Origin: Agarivorans sp. Alg241-V36
GTDB lineage: Bacteria; Pseudomonadota; Gammaproteobacteria; Enterobacterales; Celerinatantimonadaceae
NCBI RefSeq assembly: GCF_900537085.1
Contig: NZ_UNRE01000001.1
Location: forward strand, 82,974-146,973
DNA: 64,000 nt
Direction: 5' to 3'
Program-made: the position numbers and the translations under genes
Notes under the pieces: generated by a model
The model's input: only the letters and a program-made list of their open reading frames with translations
Told to the model about the DNA's origin: nothing
The model's database searches: none
Shown here: positions 1 through 8,545 of the stretch, in pieces
How positions within the stretch are numbered: the stretch's first letter is position 1
Layout: the number at the start of each line of letters is the position of its first letter

Positions 1-175
1 ACACGGAACGATTACCCACTTGTTGGCGCAAACCTCTATCAAAGCTGGCATCCCACTGTAAACCAGCTGGGTAAGAGTTAAGCATTAATACCCGGGCGGT
101 GCGCGCCTCTGCTTTTAACGACAGCAGCGCTAAGCTGAGCAACACCAGCAGCAAGATAGGCTTAAACACCTTCAT
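1..175 (-). CDS. N-terminal fragment of a periplasmic-sensor protein (ABC-substrate-binding-like sensor)
   Basis: The reverse strand reads from an ATG at 175 through about 58 codons and leaves the window at base 1. The first ~24 residues form a signal peptide or signal anchor (MKVFKPILLLVLLSLALLSL, then KAEA). The following ARVLMLNSYPAGLQWD stretch resembles the start of the ABC-type substrate-binding sensor domain found at the front of hybrid histidine kinases and GGDEF proteins. That family match is from memory of the motif; the effector domain lies outside the window. It is divergent from the glycan genes to its right. Confidence 0.5.
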   Translation of the reverse strand, partial: MKVFKPILLLVLLSLALLSLKAEARTARVLMLNSYPAGLQWDASFDRGLRQQVGNRSV

Positions 176-339
176 CAGTGAATAAACTCTTATTAATGAA
201 TTACTCACAAAAATAAACAGCCACCCTTCGCATTTATTATTAATTATTAAGCCTTTATAGACCTTGACACTATTACTAGGCGTAGCCAAGTCACTTCTGT
301 AGAATATGTTATCAAACTGCAGCAAGGTCTATCATATTT
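176..339. other. Divergent intergenic region upstream of the glycan locus
   Basis: An AT-rich 164-bp gap between divergent genes. It contains a perfect TTGACA hexamer at 264-269, but no convincing -10 box lies 16-18 bases downstream, so no promoter is called. GGCGTAGC at 279-286 resembles the RfaH-recruiting ops core GGCGGTAGC with one G missing. Nothing else stands out. Confidence 0.3.
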
Positions 340-2121
340 ATGAATATTTTGATGGCTCTATCACAACTAGAAGTGACCGGAGCCGAAGTCTACGCTACCC
401 AAGTTGGCGACCGACTCACTCAACGAGGTCATCAAGTATTTTATGTATCAGATACCTTAAGTTGCCCACATAAAGGTCAGCACTTTCGCTTGCGCTTTAA
501 CAAACGTAGCCTTCCTCGCAGAGTATGGCACGTATTGTATCTTATCTATCTAATTCTTCGATATAAAATTCAACTGGTACATGCACATAGCCGCGCTTCT
601 GGGTGGTCTTCTTATGTGGCTTGTAAGCTAACCAATACGCCAATGGTGACTAGCGTACATGGCCGCCAGCCGGTACATCATTCCCGTAAAAAGTTTCATG
701 CCCTTGGCTACCATGCTGTCGCAGTATGCGAAAACATCGCTCAGCAAATTATTCGCGATTTAGGCGTACCCCGCGATCAAGTTAGTGTGGTGCGCAATGG
801 CGTTGATAGTCAGCAATTTTCACCGCTTCCTGCGGCCAACAACGATAAGCCAATTATTCAAATCATCGGACGTTTAACCGGCCCTAAAGGCGAATTAGTC
901 TATCAACTACTCAAACAGTGCATAGATTTAGACGCCAACCAAGTACAGGTGATTAGCGGCAGTAAGGTAGACACTCGCTTTGCTGAGTTTGAAGATAAGG
1001 TTGAGTTTTGCGGATATAGCGACAATATTCGTTCTACCATTGCTCAAGCTGACTTAATTATTGGAGCCGGGCGAGTAGCGATGGAAGCCTTGCTTTGCAA
1101 AAAACCAGTATTTGCAGTGGGTGAGGCTAAAGCTCTTGGCTACATCAGCTTAGATAACCTACCAGCGGCTCTTGCTAGTAACTTTGGTGATGTGGCTGAT
1201 GACGGTAAAACAGAACTAGACATTGATTACTCAAACCTTGCAGATCAGCTAGCTAACTTTGGTGAACAACACCAAGTAAGCGAACAGTTGGTAGCGACAA
1301 TAAAAGCGGAATACGACCTTGATGCTGTATGCCAAAAACTATTAGAAACCTACCAAAGTGCTTACGTATATACCAAACAACGCGAAGTCCCAATCATCAT
1401 GTACCACCGAGTTACCCAGGATGATAGTCAAAAGGGAGCCTATGGCACTTACGTAACGCTTGAGCGCTTAGAAGAACATTTTCAAACTATTAAACGCATG
1501 GGCTTAAGCCCCATTACCTTTAGTGAGTTAGCCGAGGTTGGCCTAGAGCATCGCTTTAATCACGGTAAGCGTTACATCATTCTCACCTTCGACGACGGCT
1601 ATCAAGACAACTTTGATTTACTGTTACCCTTGCTCAAGAAATATCAGTTCAAAGCGGTTATTTATGCTGTTACTGGCACCGATCATAACCGCTGGGATGT
1701 TGAACATCCCACTAAACCAGACCGACGCTTCGAGCTAATGAGCCATCAAACTATGCGAGAAATTGATCAAAGCGGCTATGTTGAAATCGGCGGACACACG
1801 CTTAATCACCCCAAGCTGGCAGAACTAAGTGAAGTTGAGCAGCAACTAGAGATAGAGCAAAATAAATCTGAGTTAGAAGGGTTACTAGGTAGAGAATTAA
1901 CAACCTTTGCCTATCCCTATGGCAACCACAATCAACATACTAAAAAGCTAGCAAAGCAGGCAGGCTATACTTATACCGTAGCCACTGATTCAGGGCCAAT
2001 CTGCATGCATCAAGATCTACAACAAATACGACGGATTGTAATGTTTCCCAGTACCACTAAGTTTGGACTGTGGAGAAAGATCAAAGGAAACTATACTTAC
2101 AATAAAGCGAAAGATAATTAA
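340..2121 (+). CDS. GT4-like glycosyltransferase fused to a NodB polysaccharide deacetylase
   Basis: This 593-residue protein carries two enzymes. Residues ~1-340 look like a GT-B glycosyltransferase of the GT4 type: an N-terminal segment with TGAEVYATQVGD, a donor-domain start at IIQIIGRLTGPKG and an ARVAMEALL-like GRVAMEALLCKKPVFA helix. From about residue 350 (VPIIMYHRV) a polysaccharide deacetylase begins, with the metal-binding motif TFDDGYQDN near residue 416, GGHTLNHP near 484 and FAYPYGN. It lacks a signal peptide, so it probably acts in the cytoplasm on a lipid-linked or nucleotide-activated intermediate. The stop overlaps the next start by one base (TAATG), indicating translational coupling. 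The glycan substrate is not known. Confidence 0.85.
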   Translation: MNILMALSQLEVTGAEVYATQVGDRLTQRGHQVFYVSDTLSCPHKGQHFRLRFNKRSLPRRVWHVLYLIYLILRYKIQLVHAHSRASGWSSYVACKLTNTPMVTSVHGRQPVHHSRKKFHALGYHAVAVCENIAQQIIRDLGVPRDQVSVVRNGVDSQQFSPLPAANNDKPIIQIIGRLTGPKGELVYQLLKQCIDLDANQVQVISGSKVDTRFAEFEDKVEFCGYSDNIRSTIAQADLIIGAGRVAMEALLCKKPVFAVGEAKALGYISLDNLPAALASNFGDVADDGKTELDIDYSNLADQLANFGEQHQVSEQLVATIKAEYDLDAVCQKLLETYQSAYVYTKQREVPIIMYHRVTQDDSQKGAYGTYVTLERLEEHFQTIKRMGLSPITFSELAEVGLEHRFNHGKRYIILTFDDGYQDNFDLLLPLLKKYQFKAVIYAVTGTDHNRWDVEHPTKPDRRFELMSHQTMREIDQSGYVEIGGHTLNHPKLAELSEVEQQLEIEQNKSELEGLLGRELTTFAYPYGNHNQHTKKLAKQAGYTYTVATDSGPICMHQDLQQIRRIVMFPSTTKFGLWRKIKGNYTYNKAKDN

Positions 2122-2987
2122 TGAGTAATCTAACGAATAACAATGGCCTTCCGTTAATCACGGTTTATATCACAAGCTTCAATCGACCAGAGATGCTGTC
2201 GAGAGCAATAGAATCTGTCATTAATCAAAGCTACGTTAACTGGGAACTTATTATTATTGATGATGCCTCGGATAATGATGTAGCTTCGGTTATTATTAAA
2301 TATTCTCATTTAGATTCTCGCATAAAGTATTGGATAAATGAAAAACAATCGGGAGCTAACTTTAATAGAAACCTAGCAATAGAAAAAGCCCAAGGGAAGT
2401 ATATTACAGGATTAGATGACGATGATTACTTTAAACCTAATCGATTAGAATTTTTCATGGGAAATTATAATTCAAAATATGCCTTTATTTGTGATAACCG
2501 AGACGTTTTAGAAAGCGACGGAACCATATCTCAATCATATAAAAGCAAAGAACAAGAAGTTTCTCTTTCAGATATACTCAAATCCAATGTTTGTGGCAAT
2601 CAAATTTTTGCTGAGACCCAGCGTTTACGCAAACTTGGCGGGTTTGACCTAAATATAAGAAAGTTTCAAGATCATGATATGTGGATCAGCTTGATTTCTA
2701 ACTTTGGTTCAGCATATCGCTTCAACGAATGCTCTTACGTTGTAGATGTGAGACATGAACAACAGCGTATTTCTAACATTGAAGATACGAACCAAGCCAA
2801 TGTAGTTTTATACTATAAATATAAAAATTTATACACTCCTTATACTGATAGTAGTATACGACTTAAGATTGCAAGTGCTAATTTAGATACTGATTTACCT
2901 TTCAAGGTGACAGATTTTATTTTTCATCCAATCGAATCGTTGAAGTTAGCGACTAGAAAAACCCTAAAAAAACATAAAGCAGAATAG
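2121..2987 (+). CDS. GT2 family glycosyltransferase
   Basis: A 288-residue GT-A fold transferase. The N-terminus ITVYITSFNRPEMLSRAIES and the IIIDDASDN motif are the GT2 nucleotide-binding signature, and LDDDDYF near residues 98-104 provides the metal-binding DxD. A FQDHDMW segment near residue 190 fits the acceptor/base region. It is cytoplasmic and likely adds one sugar to the surface polysaccharide made by this locus. The start codon overlaps the preceding stop by one base. The gene and its downstream neighbours are visibly richer in A and T than the LPS core genes further right, consistent with acquisition by transfer. Donor and acceptor cannot be predicted. Confidence 0.85.
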   Translation: MSNLTNNNGLPLITVYITSFNRPEMLSRAIESVINQSYVNWELIIIDDASDNDVASVIIKYSHLDSRIKYWINEKQSGANFNRNLAIEKAQGKYITGLDDDDYFKPNRLEFFMGNYNSKYAFICDNRDVLESDGTISQSYKSKEQEVSLSDILKSNVCGNQIFAETQRLRKLGGFDLNIRKFQDHDMWISLISNFGSAYRFNECSYVVDVRHEQQRISNIEDTNQANVVLYYKYKNLYTPYTDSSIRLKIASANLDTDLPFKVTDFIFHPIESLKLATRKTLKKHKAE

Positions 2988-2991
2988 ACCA

Positions 2992-3873
2992 ATGTCCGAT
3001 ACACGCATAGCTATATTTATCACTGGACCACTTCGCTATATTGACAAGGTGATTAAATCATTAGAAAAGTATCGTGAAGCTCTCAACTTTGACATTTTTG
3101 TGCATGTCTGGAAAGAAGACAACTCGAATAAAAAGAGAGTAGATGAAGCGGATTTAAATAGAATATTCGAGCTTTCTCAAAAAATACACACCTTGATAGT
3201 TGACACTCCCCCTTCAAACGAATATATCGCACAACAATATGGTGATTGGACAGATACACACTCTACTGCAGGAGCAATGTTTAGTATGTTCAGCGCCATT
3301 AATAAGCTAATTCAATCTCTAGAAAGCGACCCATGTGGTAACAAATATACACACATACTCAGAATCCGAACGGACGTCGCGATCCTTAACAAGGATTTTT
3401 TTAGCGGTATAGATTGGGAGTCGAATAAAATATACACCAGCGACAATAAAGTAATTCAACCAGCCTGGATATCTGACCACCTTATGCTTGCGAAGGCAAA
3501 AGAATTTAAAAAAATTTGGAAGTTTGATAACTTCCAAAATTTTGAGCGAGCGTTTTCTAACAAAGCTAGGAACCCTGAGTTTTTTCTAAAATTTCGTATT
3601 AAACATAAAGACTTAGTAAAGCATTGGATACGTTATCTGGACTATCACGTTGTCTACAATCCACCTAAAAAAGCAGATCCTCTTTTATTGAATAACTTAC
3701 AATTAGAATCAGGGGTAGAAGGGATTTTCTCTCTAACGCTAAGTTCCGAACAAAAGGCCGCCATCGAAAGGCACAATGAAAAACTTGCCAGCCACTATAT
3801 AGGTTATTATAAAACTAAATATTTGATAAGAAGATTTTTTAAACGATTGAGAAACAAGAAAAAAGCTGTTTGA
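2992..3873 (+). CDS. Putative glycosyltransferase-like protein of a polysaccharide locus (FITGPLR / RIRTD type)
   Basis: A 293-residue protein starting four bases after the upstream stop. It has FITGPLR at residues 9-15, DIFVHVW at 34-40 and LRIRTDVAI around 123-131. This layout (GxxR near the N-terminus, a DIFxHxW strand and an RxRTD acidic motif) recurs in uncharacterised polysaccharide-locus proteins that look like distant GT-A transferases; that assignment rests on motif memory and is an inference. The C-terminus is very basic (RRFFKRLRNKKKAV), as in peripheral membrane glycosyltransferases. No transmembrane segment is evident. Confidence 0.6.
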   Translation: MSDTRIAIFITGPLRYIDKVIKSLEKYREALNFDIFVHVWKEDNSNKKRVDEADLNRIFELSQKIHTLIVDTPPSNEYIAQQYGDWTDTHSTAGAMFSMFSAINKLIQSLESDPCGNKYTHILRIRTDVAILNKDFFSGIDWESNKIYTSDNKVIQPAWISDHLMLAKAKEFKKIWKFDNFQNFERAFSNKARNPEFFLKFRIKHKDLVKHWIRYLDYHVVYNPPKKADPLLLNNLQLESGVEGIFSLTLSSEQKAAIERHNEKLASHYIGYYKTKYLIRRFFKRLRNKKKAV

Positions 3874-3884
3874 GGATAGGAAAA

Positions 3885-4272
3885 TTGAAAAAACTAATTG
3901 TAGACTTAGACGGTACCATTACGAAAGCGAATACAAGTGACTACCGCTCGGTTCAACCTCGAAAAGAAGTGATAGAAAAGTTGAAAAGTTGAAAAGTTAT
4001 AAGGCTAGTGGTTTCAGCATAACTATTTCAACGGCTCGTAATATGCGCACTTATGAAGGTAACGTTGGGAAAATTAACATACACACATTACCTACAATTA
4101 TAGAATGGCTTAATTTACACAACGTTCCTTATGACGAGATTTTAGTTGGGAAACATGGCGTGGTAATGAGGGTTTTTACATTGATGATAAGGCGATTAGA
4201 CCTTCTGAATTTTCAAAGCTCTCACTCAACGAGATCAATCAGTTGTTAGACAAGGAAAAGATATGTTCCTAA
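3885..4272 (+). pseudogene. HAD-family phosphatase of a capsule cassette, broken by two frameshifts
   Basis: Translation begins at TTG 3885 behind a good AGGATAGG ribosome-binding site and reads KKLIVDLDGTITKAN, the HAD motif I (DxDGT). At 3981-3996 the octamer TTGAAAAG occurs twice in tandem and shifts the frame to an immediate TGA; removing one copy restores EKLKSYKASGF. A second lesion, a missing base near 4153 within a CCATGG-like site, disrupts the expected GKPW codons. Beyond it another frame reads RGNEGFYIDDKAIRPSEF, the characteristic end of this family, to TAA at 4270. The repaired protein would be about 126 residues. It overlaps the next gene by ten bases, as intact coupled genes do. 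Decay, phase variation or read error are all possible. Confidence 0.75.
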
Positions 4273-5879
4273 TAATGTCTGCTGCTTATGTTGGCCAAGA
4301 ACTATAATCAGAGTTTGGCCGACTTCCCCCTAGCTTTCTACCTTTAGCCAACAGAAGGTTATTTCAACAACAAATAGCTATTGCCCCCGATGGTGTAACT
4401 GTTTATCTATCAATCCCAGAATCTTATGAAATGCCTGATACTGATAACAAATGGCTATTGGAAAATCAGGTGAAAATTATCCGAACGCCTGAAGGTATAA
4501 GCTTAGGAGCGTCATTAGTAGCAGCTTTGAACCTATCCGAGCACAACTTAGACAGCCCTCTACATATACTCTTCGGTGATACCTTGTTTACAGAGCTTCC
4601 TATCGGAGAAGATTTAGTTTGTGTCTCGGATGTTCAAGAGAACTATAATTGGGCTGTGGTTACGGACGATGAACTCCATCGGCTAAAAGACAGCGATCAT
4701 AAAATTGAAAACAACGCTCACAACGTAGTAAATGGATACTTCAAATTCAACAAACCCAGACAGCTTATAAGGTCCATAACTCAAAGTAATTGGAAGTTTC
4801 TCGAAGGCTTAAACAAATATCATTGTCAAATCGGTTTAACAACTATTTATTCTAACAAATGGTTAGATTTTGGACATGTAAACAGCTACTACCGGTCCAA
4901 AGCAAACTTCACCACCCAAAGGGCATTCAATCAATTAACCATTACTTCAAATTGGGTTGAAAAATCATCTTCAAATACAAAAAAAATATCGGCTGAAGCC
5001 AACTGGTTTGAAAAGTTGCCCCTTACTCTGCGTAGTTTTATTCCTCAGTATCTAGGTACCCACAAGACTAATCAAAACGCTTCCTACCGTTTAGAGTATT
5101 TACACCTTACTGCCCTCAATGAGTTGTATGTATTTAGTGAACTTTCTTTAAATACCTGGGAACAGATTCTCGACGGTTGCATGCAGTTTTTAAAAGCCTG
5201 TCAAAGTGAAGAAGCCCCCAATACATCACCAGCCAACCCACTATCTGAATTACTAGAAAATAAAACTCGTGACCGACTCAACGAGTACTGCCATGACCAA
5301 AAGATATTACTATCCGATGAGTGGGTTTATAACAAAGAAAAACCTATCGCTTTAGCTGACATTCTCCATGAAAGCAGCAAGCATCTGCCTAAGTCTTTAC
5401 CCAATTCTCAGCAAACTGTTCTTCATGGAGATTTCTGCTTTAGCAATATTCTTTATGATTTTAGAGCAGGAAAAATAAAAACTATAGACCCACGGGGCGT
5501 TACGCCTGAAGGCATTCCCACTATATATGGTGATATTCGTTACGATATCGCGAAACTTAGCCATTCTATTTTAGGAATGTACGATTGGGTCATGGCCGGA
5601 TACTATGAATTAACCCAATCTCAATTATCCATTGACTTCCATATAGAAGAGAGCCAACAACATAAAGCAATTCAGCAACGCTTCATCGATTTGATAAAGC
5701 AAGAGTTCTCACTTCCTGCTGTCACGTTATTAGCGATGCAAGTCCAATTATTTTTATCAATGCTTCCTCTTCACAGTGATGATAAAAAACGTCAACGAGC
5801 ATTGTTTGCAAATGCTATTCGTCTTTACTTTAAAATGAAAAGGCTGGAAAAGTGGTCATTATTCCTATGGCGGGTTTAA
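4263..5879 (+). pseudogene. Bifunctional nucleotidyltransferase-kinase (APH-like), interrupted by an in-frame stop at codon 15
   Basis: From ATG 4263 the frame reads MFLIMSAAYVGQEL, then TAA at 4305-4307, then SEFGRLPPSFLPLANRRLF and continues without further interruption to 5879 (538 codons in total). The stop is one base from CAA (Gln). Residues 1 to ~230 resemble a nucleotide-sugar-type nucleotidyltransferase (LHILFGDTLF carries the acidic strand). The C-terminal part has HGDFCFSNILYD near residue 387 and KTIDPRG, the Brenner and metal motifs of the aminoglycoside-phosphotransferase/choline-kinase fold. A shortened product could start at ATG 4431, losing the nucleotide-binding N-terminus. 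Upstream it overlaps the phosphatase remnant; downstream the next gene starts inside it. Confidence 0.7.
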
Positions 5880-6583
5880 GCTCCCGATTTTTAGAAGCAG
5901 GCTATAAAAAGCCTAAGCTCATGTTAGAAGCAAAAGAGAAAACCTTATTTGAACATTCAGTTGGAAGTTTTTCTAACTATTTTAAAAGCACTCCTTTTTT
6001 ATTTATAGTTCGTGACATCTATGAGTCTGCTGAGTTTGTAGAAAGTAAAGCCATAGAAATGGCAATAAGTAATTACACGATTGTCACCCTAAACCAAGAG
6101 ACTCAAGGGCAGGCAGAAACAGTAACTCTTGGGTTAAAAGAGTGGCAACTTAAGAACGATATAGTAGATGACTGCCCAATAACTATTTTCAATATTGACA
6201 CCTTTCGGCCGAACTTTGTTTTTCCTAAACTTGATTCTTTGGGCGATGGTTATTTAGAAGTCTTTCAGGGAAGCGGAGATAACTGGTCTTTTGTAAAAGC
6301 GCTAAACTCCAACAAAGTGATAGAGACAGCTGAAAAAAAACCAATATCTGATTTATGCTGTACTGGGCTGTATCATTTTAAATCATTTAGAACTTATCTT
6401 CGAGCATATACCGCGTATGCCAACTTGCCTAAAGAAGACTGGGATAAAGGTGAGATTTATGTGGCACCTCTCTACAACTTTTTGATAAGTGAGAATTTGG
6501 ATATTCGCTACAATTTAATCGAACGCAATCAGGTTATATTTTGTGGCATACCTGACGAATACCTAGATTTCATAAAGGATTAA
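5852..6583 (+). CDS. Sugar-phosphate nucleotidyltransferase-like protein
   Basis: A 243-residue NTP_transferase-fold protein. The N-terminal VVIIPMAGLSSRFLEAGYKK is the nucleotide-binding loop (normally GxGxRxxP...K), here with PMAGLSSRF followed by KKPKLML. FNIDTFRP near residue 113 supplies the metal-binding aspartate. Translation starts at GTG 5852, inside the end of the preceding gene (28-base overlap, coupled). It likely activates a sugar- or polyol-phosphate as an NDP derivative for the cassette that also held the HAD phosphatase and the nucleotidyltransferase-kinase. The exact substrate is unknown. Confidence 0.75.
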   Translation: MVIIPMAGLSSRFLEAGYKKPKLMLEAKEKTLFEHSVGSFSNYFKSTPFLFIVRDIYESAEFVESKAIEMAISNYTIVTLNQETQGQAETVTLGLKEWQLKNDIVDDCPITIFNIDTFRPNFVFPKLDSLGDGYLEVFQGSGDNWSFVKALNSNKVIETAEKKPISDLCCTGLYHFKSFRTYLRAYTAYANLPKEDWDKGEIYVAPLYNFLISENLDIRYNLIERNQVIFCGIPDEYLDFIKD

Positions 6584-6617
6584 TAAAAACAAAGCATACA
6601 ACTCCTTATTCGCTAAC

Positions 6618-7331
6618 TCAACGGTAGTTAAATGTAGAAGGTGCAGGTAATGTTCTCTTTATGTGCATTCGATACTTATAGCTTAAAGGGTGATGTATTT
6701 CACCCATCAACTGCTCCCAACGCAGAGGGTATCTAGACCGACCTAAGCGTAGCGTTCTTAAAATCAAATTAGAACTTTTTCTCTTCCACTTATCTTGAGG
6801 ATGTTGAGCGGGGAAGTCATTTAAAGCTTCGAGATTTTCATCAAGCAAATTATTAACTTGTTCGTACCACTCTTGTGTAATCGGCGTTTGAGCTTTATAA
6901 ATGAACGCTCCGTTGCCTATAAAGAAACGCCAATTTCTTCGATATTCTTCCTCTAAATTACTTCCAGGGGGGAACTTTAAATGCTGGGATGAGGGTTCTT
7001 GATAACCTATAGTCCATAAATCACTACTGCTATTCAATAAATTAAAGGCCGGCGACCAAGACTGGGGTGTCTCTTTTATATCACTATATCCACCACCGAA
7101 ATGATGCATAAAATAGCAACGAAGATAATCAGATCTATGTGTTTCAGATAAAAACTCATAAGCTGGATGCAACGGCTCTTTTTTTGCAACAAATTCGGTT
7201 AGATTATCAGGAGTAACTAAGATTACATTTGCATTACTCACAGCTTTAAGCTGATTCAAGCAGTTTAATCTAGCCTCTGACATCAGATTGGTTCCTGTCC
7301 AAAAACAGAAAATTCTATGTTGAATAACCAT
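6618..7331 (-). CDS. GT32-like capsular polysaccharide synthesis glycosyltransferase
   Basis: A 237-residue protein on the opposite strand to its neighbours. The IFCFWTGTNLMSEAR start, the SETHRSDYLRCYFMHHFGGGYSDIKE block near residues 84-108 and the FIGNGAFI segment are typical of glycosyltransferases with the DXD sugar-binding motif (GT32/capsular polysaccharide synthesis family). The usual LDTD is SDIK here, a known variant in capsule proteins. A TTG lies one codon upstream, but ATG at 7331 is the likelier start. It is convergent with the nucleotidyltransferase on its right-hand side in transcription terms (34 bases between stops) and acts in the cytoplasm on a surface glycan precursor. 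Confidence 0.75.
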   Translation of the reverse strand: MVIQHRIFCFWTGTNLMSEARLNCLNQLKAVSNANVILVTPDNLTEFVAKKEPLHPAYEFLSETHRSDYLRCYFMHHFGGGYSDIKETPQSWSPAFNLLNSSSDLWTIGYQEPSSQHLKFPPGSNLEEEYRRNWRFFIGNGAFIYKAQTPITQEWYEQVNNLLDENLEALNDFPAQHPQDKWKRKSSNLILRTLRLGRSRYPLRWEQLMGEIHHPLSYKYRMHIKRTLPAPSTFNYR

Positions 7332-7400
7332 CAAATTCTAGCTAGCCCTATTAGCGAGTACTCTTTCCCCAATAGTAACTTCAATAATAGTGCAGCGAAA

Positions 7401-7429
7401 GCGACATAGCTCAAGGGCTAAGATATAAT
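7401..7429 (+). promoter_or_regulatory. Predicted sigma-70 promoter for the GT9-acyltransferase operon
   Basis: GCGACA at 7401-7406 and a perfect TATAAT at 7424-7429 are separated by 17 bases. Transcription would begin near 7436 and leave a leader of about 70 bases before the start at 7505. The -35 hexamer matches consensus in four of six positions. Confidence 0.5.
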
Positions 7430-7504
7430 GAGCGTATTAACAATGGTTAGTCTGCGGCATCGAATAGAAACCGCATATACACTTAGAATAGGAAAATCTT
7501 AACT

Positions 7505-8527
7505 ATGGGCTATTGCTGGAATGATGATGGCGTGTATATCAGTAGAAAAGGCAAAGCTGAACTAGCTAGCTTTCATCCCGACAAGGTTAAACGTATCACC
7601 ATTATTCGCCAAGCTGCACTGGGTGATATGATAGTGACCCGTCCTTTCATCATTGAAGCTCGAAAATTTTTCCCAAATGCTCATATAACACTAAGTATTA
7701 CCACCGACTCTCAGCTAGGCGCACCAACAGATTTAGCCGATAGTGTGCATATTGTGCCAGGCAAGGACCAACGTAACGGCCCCCTTAAAGAGCGATTTAA
7801 GCAGCTCAATGCACTACCAGAGCAAGACATAGTATTTGACTTAGTTTGCACCAATCGTTCTAGCTACGTAACTGCACTAACTAAAGCTAAACTAAAAGTA
7901 AGCTACCCACATCGAGATCTACAAGCTCGTATGCTTTACGATGTATGCCTAAAGCGCAGTTCTTTCTCATGTGAAGCAGAAGTGATGCTGCAAATGCTGA
8001 TGTTTTTTGGCCATCAACCTTCTATGCCGCTTGAGTTTAACTTACCCGACAACCGACAACTGCGTGATTCTAGCACTCCCTACGTTAGCTTTTTTACCGG
8101 CTCAGCAGCTCCTAGTAAATGCTATCCGATTGAGCAGTATAAGCAGCTTATCGAGCAGCTCGCTAAAGCAAACCCTCAGCTAGATTTTGTGTTGCTCGAA
8201 GGAACCAAGCCTGAAGAGACTCAGCAAGGCTGGGAACCTTTAATAGAGAACTATTCAAACATAAGGGTACAGCCCTTAATAAAAATTGAAGAGGTTACCA
8301 ACCATCTAGCCAAAGCCTCTTTGGTTATTTCAAATGACACAGGGATACGTAATGTCGCTATCGCTACTCATACTCCTACTCTTGGAATATTCTTAGGAAC
8401 GGTTCCTTATCGTTACTTACCAAGCTACGAAACCCATTACATTGTTTATAATCCCGATAAGAGCATTGCTTCGGTAGAAAAAGTATATGCCAAAGCTAAG
8501 CAAGCAATAGAAGAATTAGCTTTGTAA
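7505..8527 (+). CDS. GT9 family glycosyltransferase (heptosyltransferase-like)
   Basis: A 340-residue GT-B protein. It has the GT9 start IRQAALGDMIVTRPF near residue 35, a donor-site FFTGSAAPSKCYPIEQY segment and the C-terminal ISNDTGIRNVAIA motif. In classical heptosyltransferases the last motif is D(S/T)GxxHxA; here the histidine position is Asn, so donor handling may differ. It leads a forward operon with the acyltransferase and a GT8-like protein. The donor may be a heptose or another ADP/NDP sugar; sequence alone does not decide. Confidence 0.8.
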   Translation: MGYCWNDDGVYISRKGKAELASFHPDKVKRITIIRQAALGDMIVTRPFIIEARKFFPNAHITLSITTDSQLGAPTDLADSVHIVPGKDQRNGPLKERFKQLNALPEQDIVFDLVCTNRSSYVTALTKAKLKVSYPHRDLQARMLYDVCLKRSSFSCEAEVMLQMLMFFGHQPSMPLEFNLPDNRQLRDSSTPYVSFFTGSAAPSKCYPIEQYKQLIEQLAKANPQLDFVLLEGTKPEETQQGWEPLIENYSNIRVQPLIKIEEVTNHLAKASLVISNDTGIRNVAIATHTPTLGIFLGTVPYRYLPSYETHYIVYNPDKSIASVEKVYAKAKQAIEELAL

Positions 8528-8545
8528 ATACCCACTAGGACTATT

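Noticed and set aside
264..292. TTGACA at 264-269 as a promoter for the first glycan gene
   Set aside because: No acceptable -10 hexamer at 16-18 bases; kept only as a note in the intergenic entry.
3989..4249. An 86-codon frame starting at TTG 3989
   Set aside because: It is the middle section of the frameshifted HAD phosphatase, not an independent gene; its last ~30 codons are out of frame with the family.
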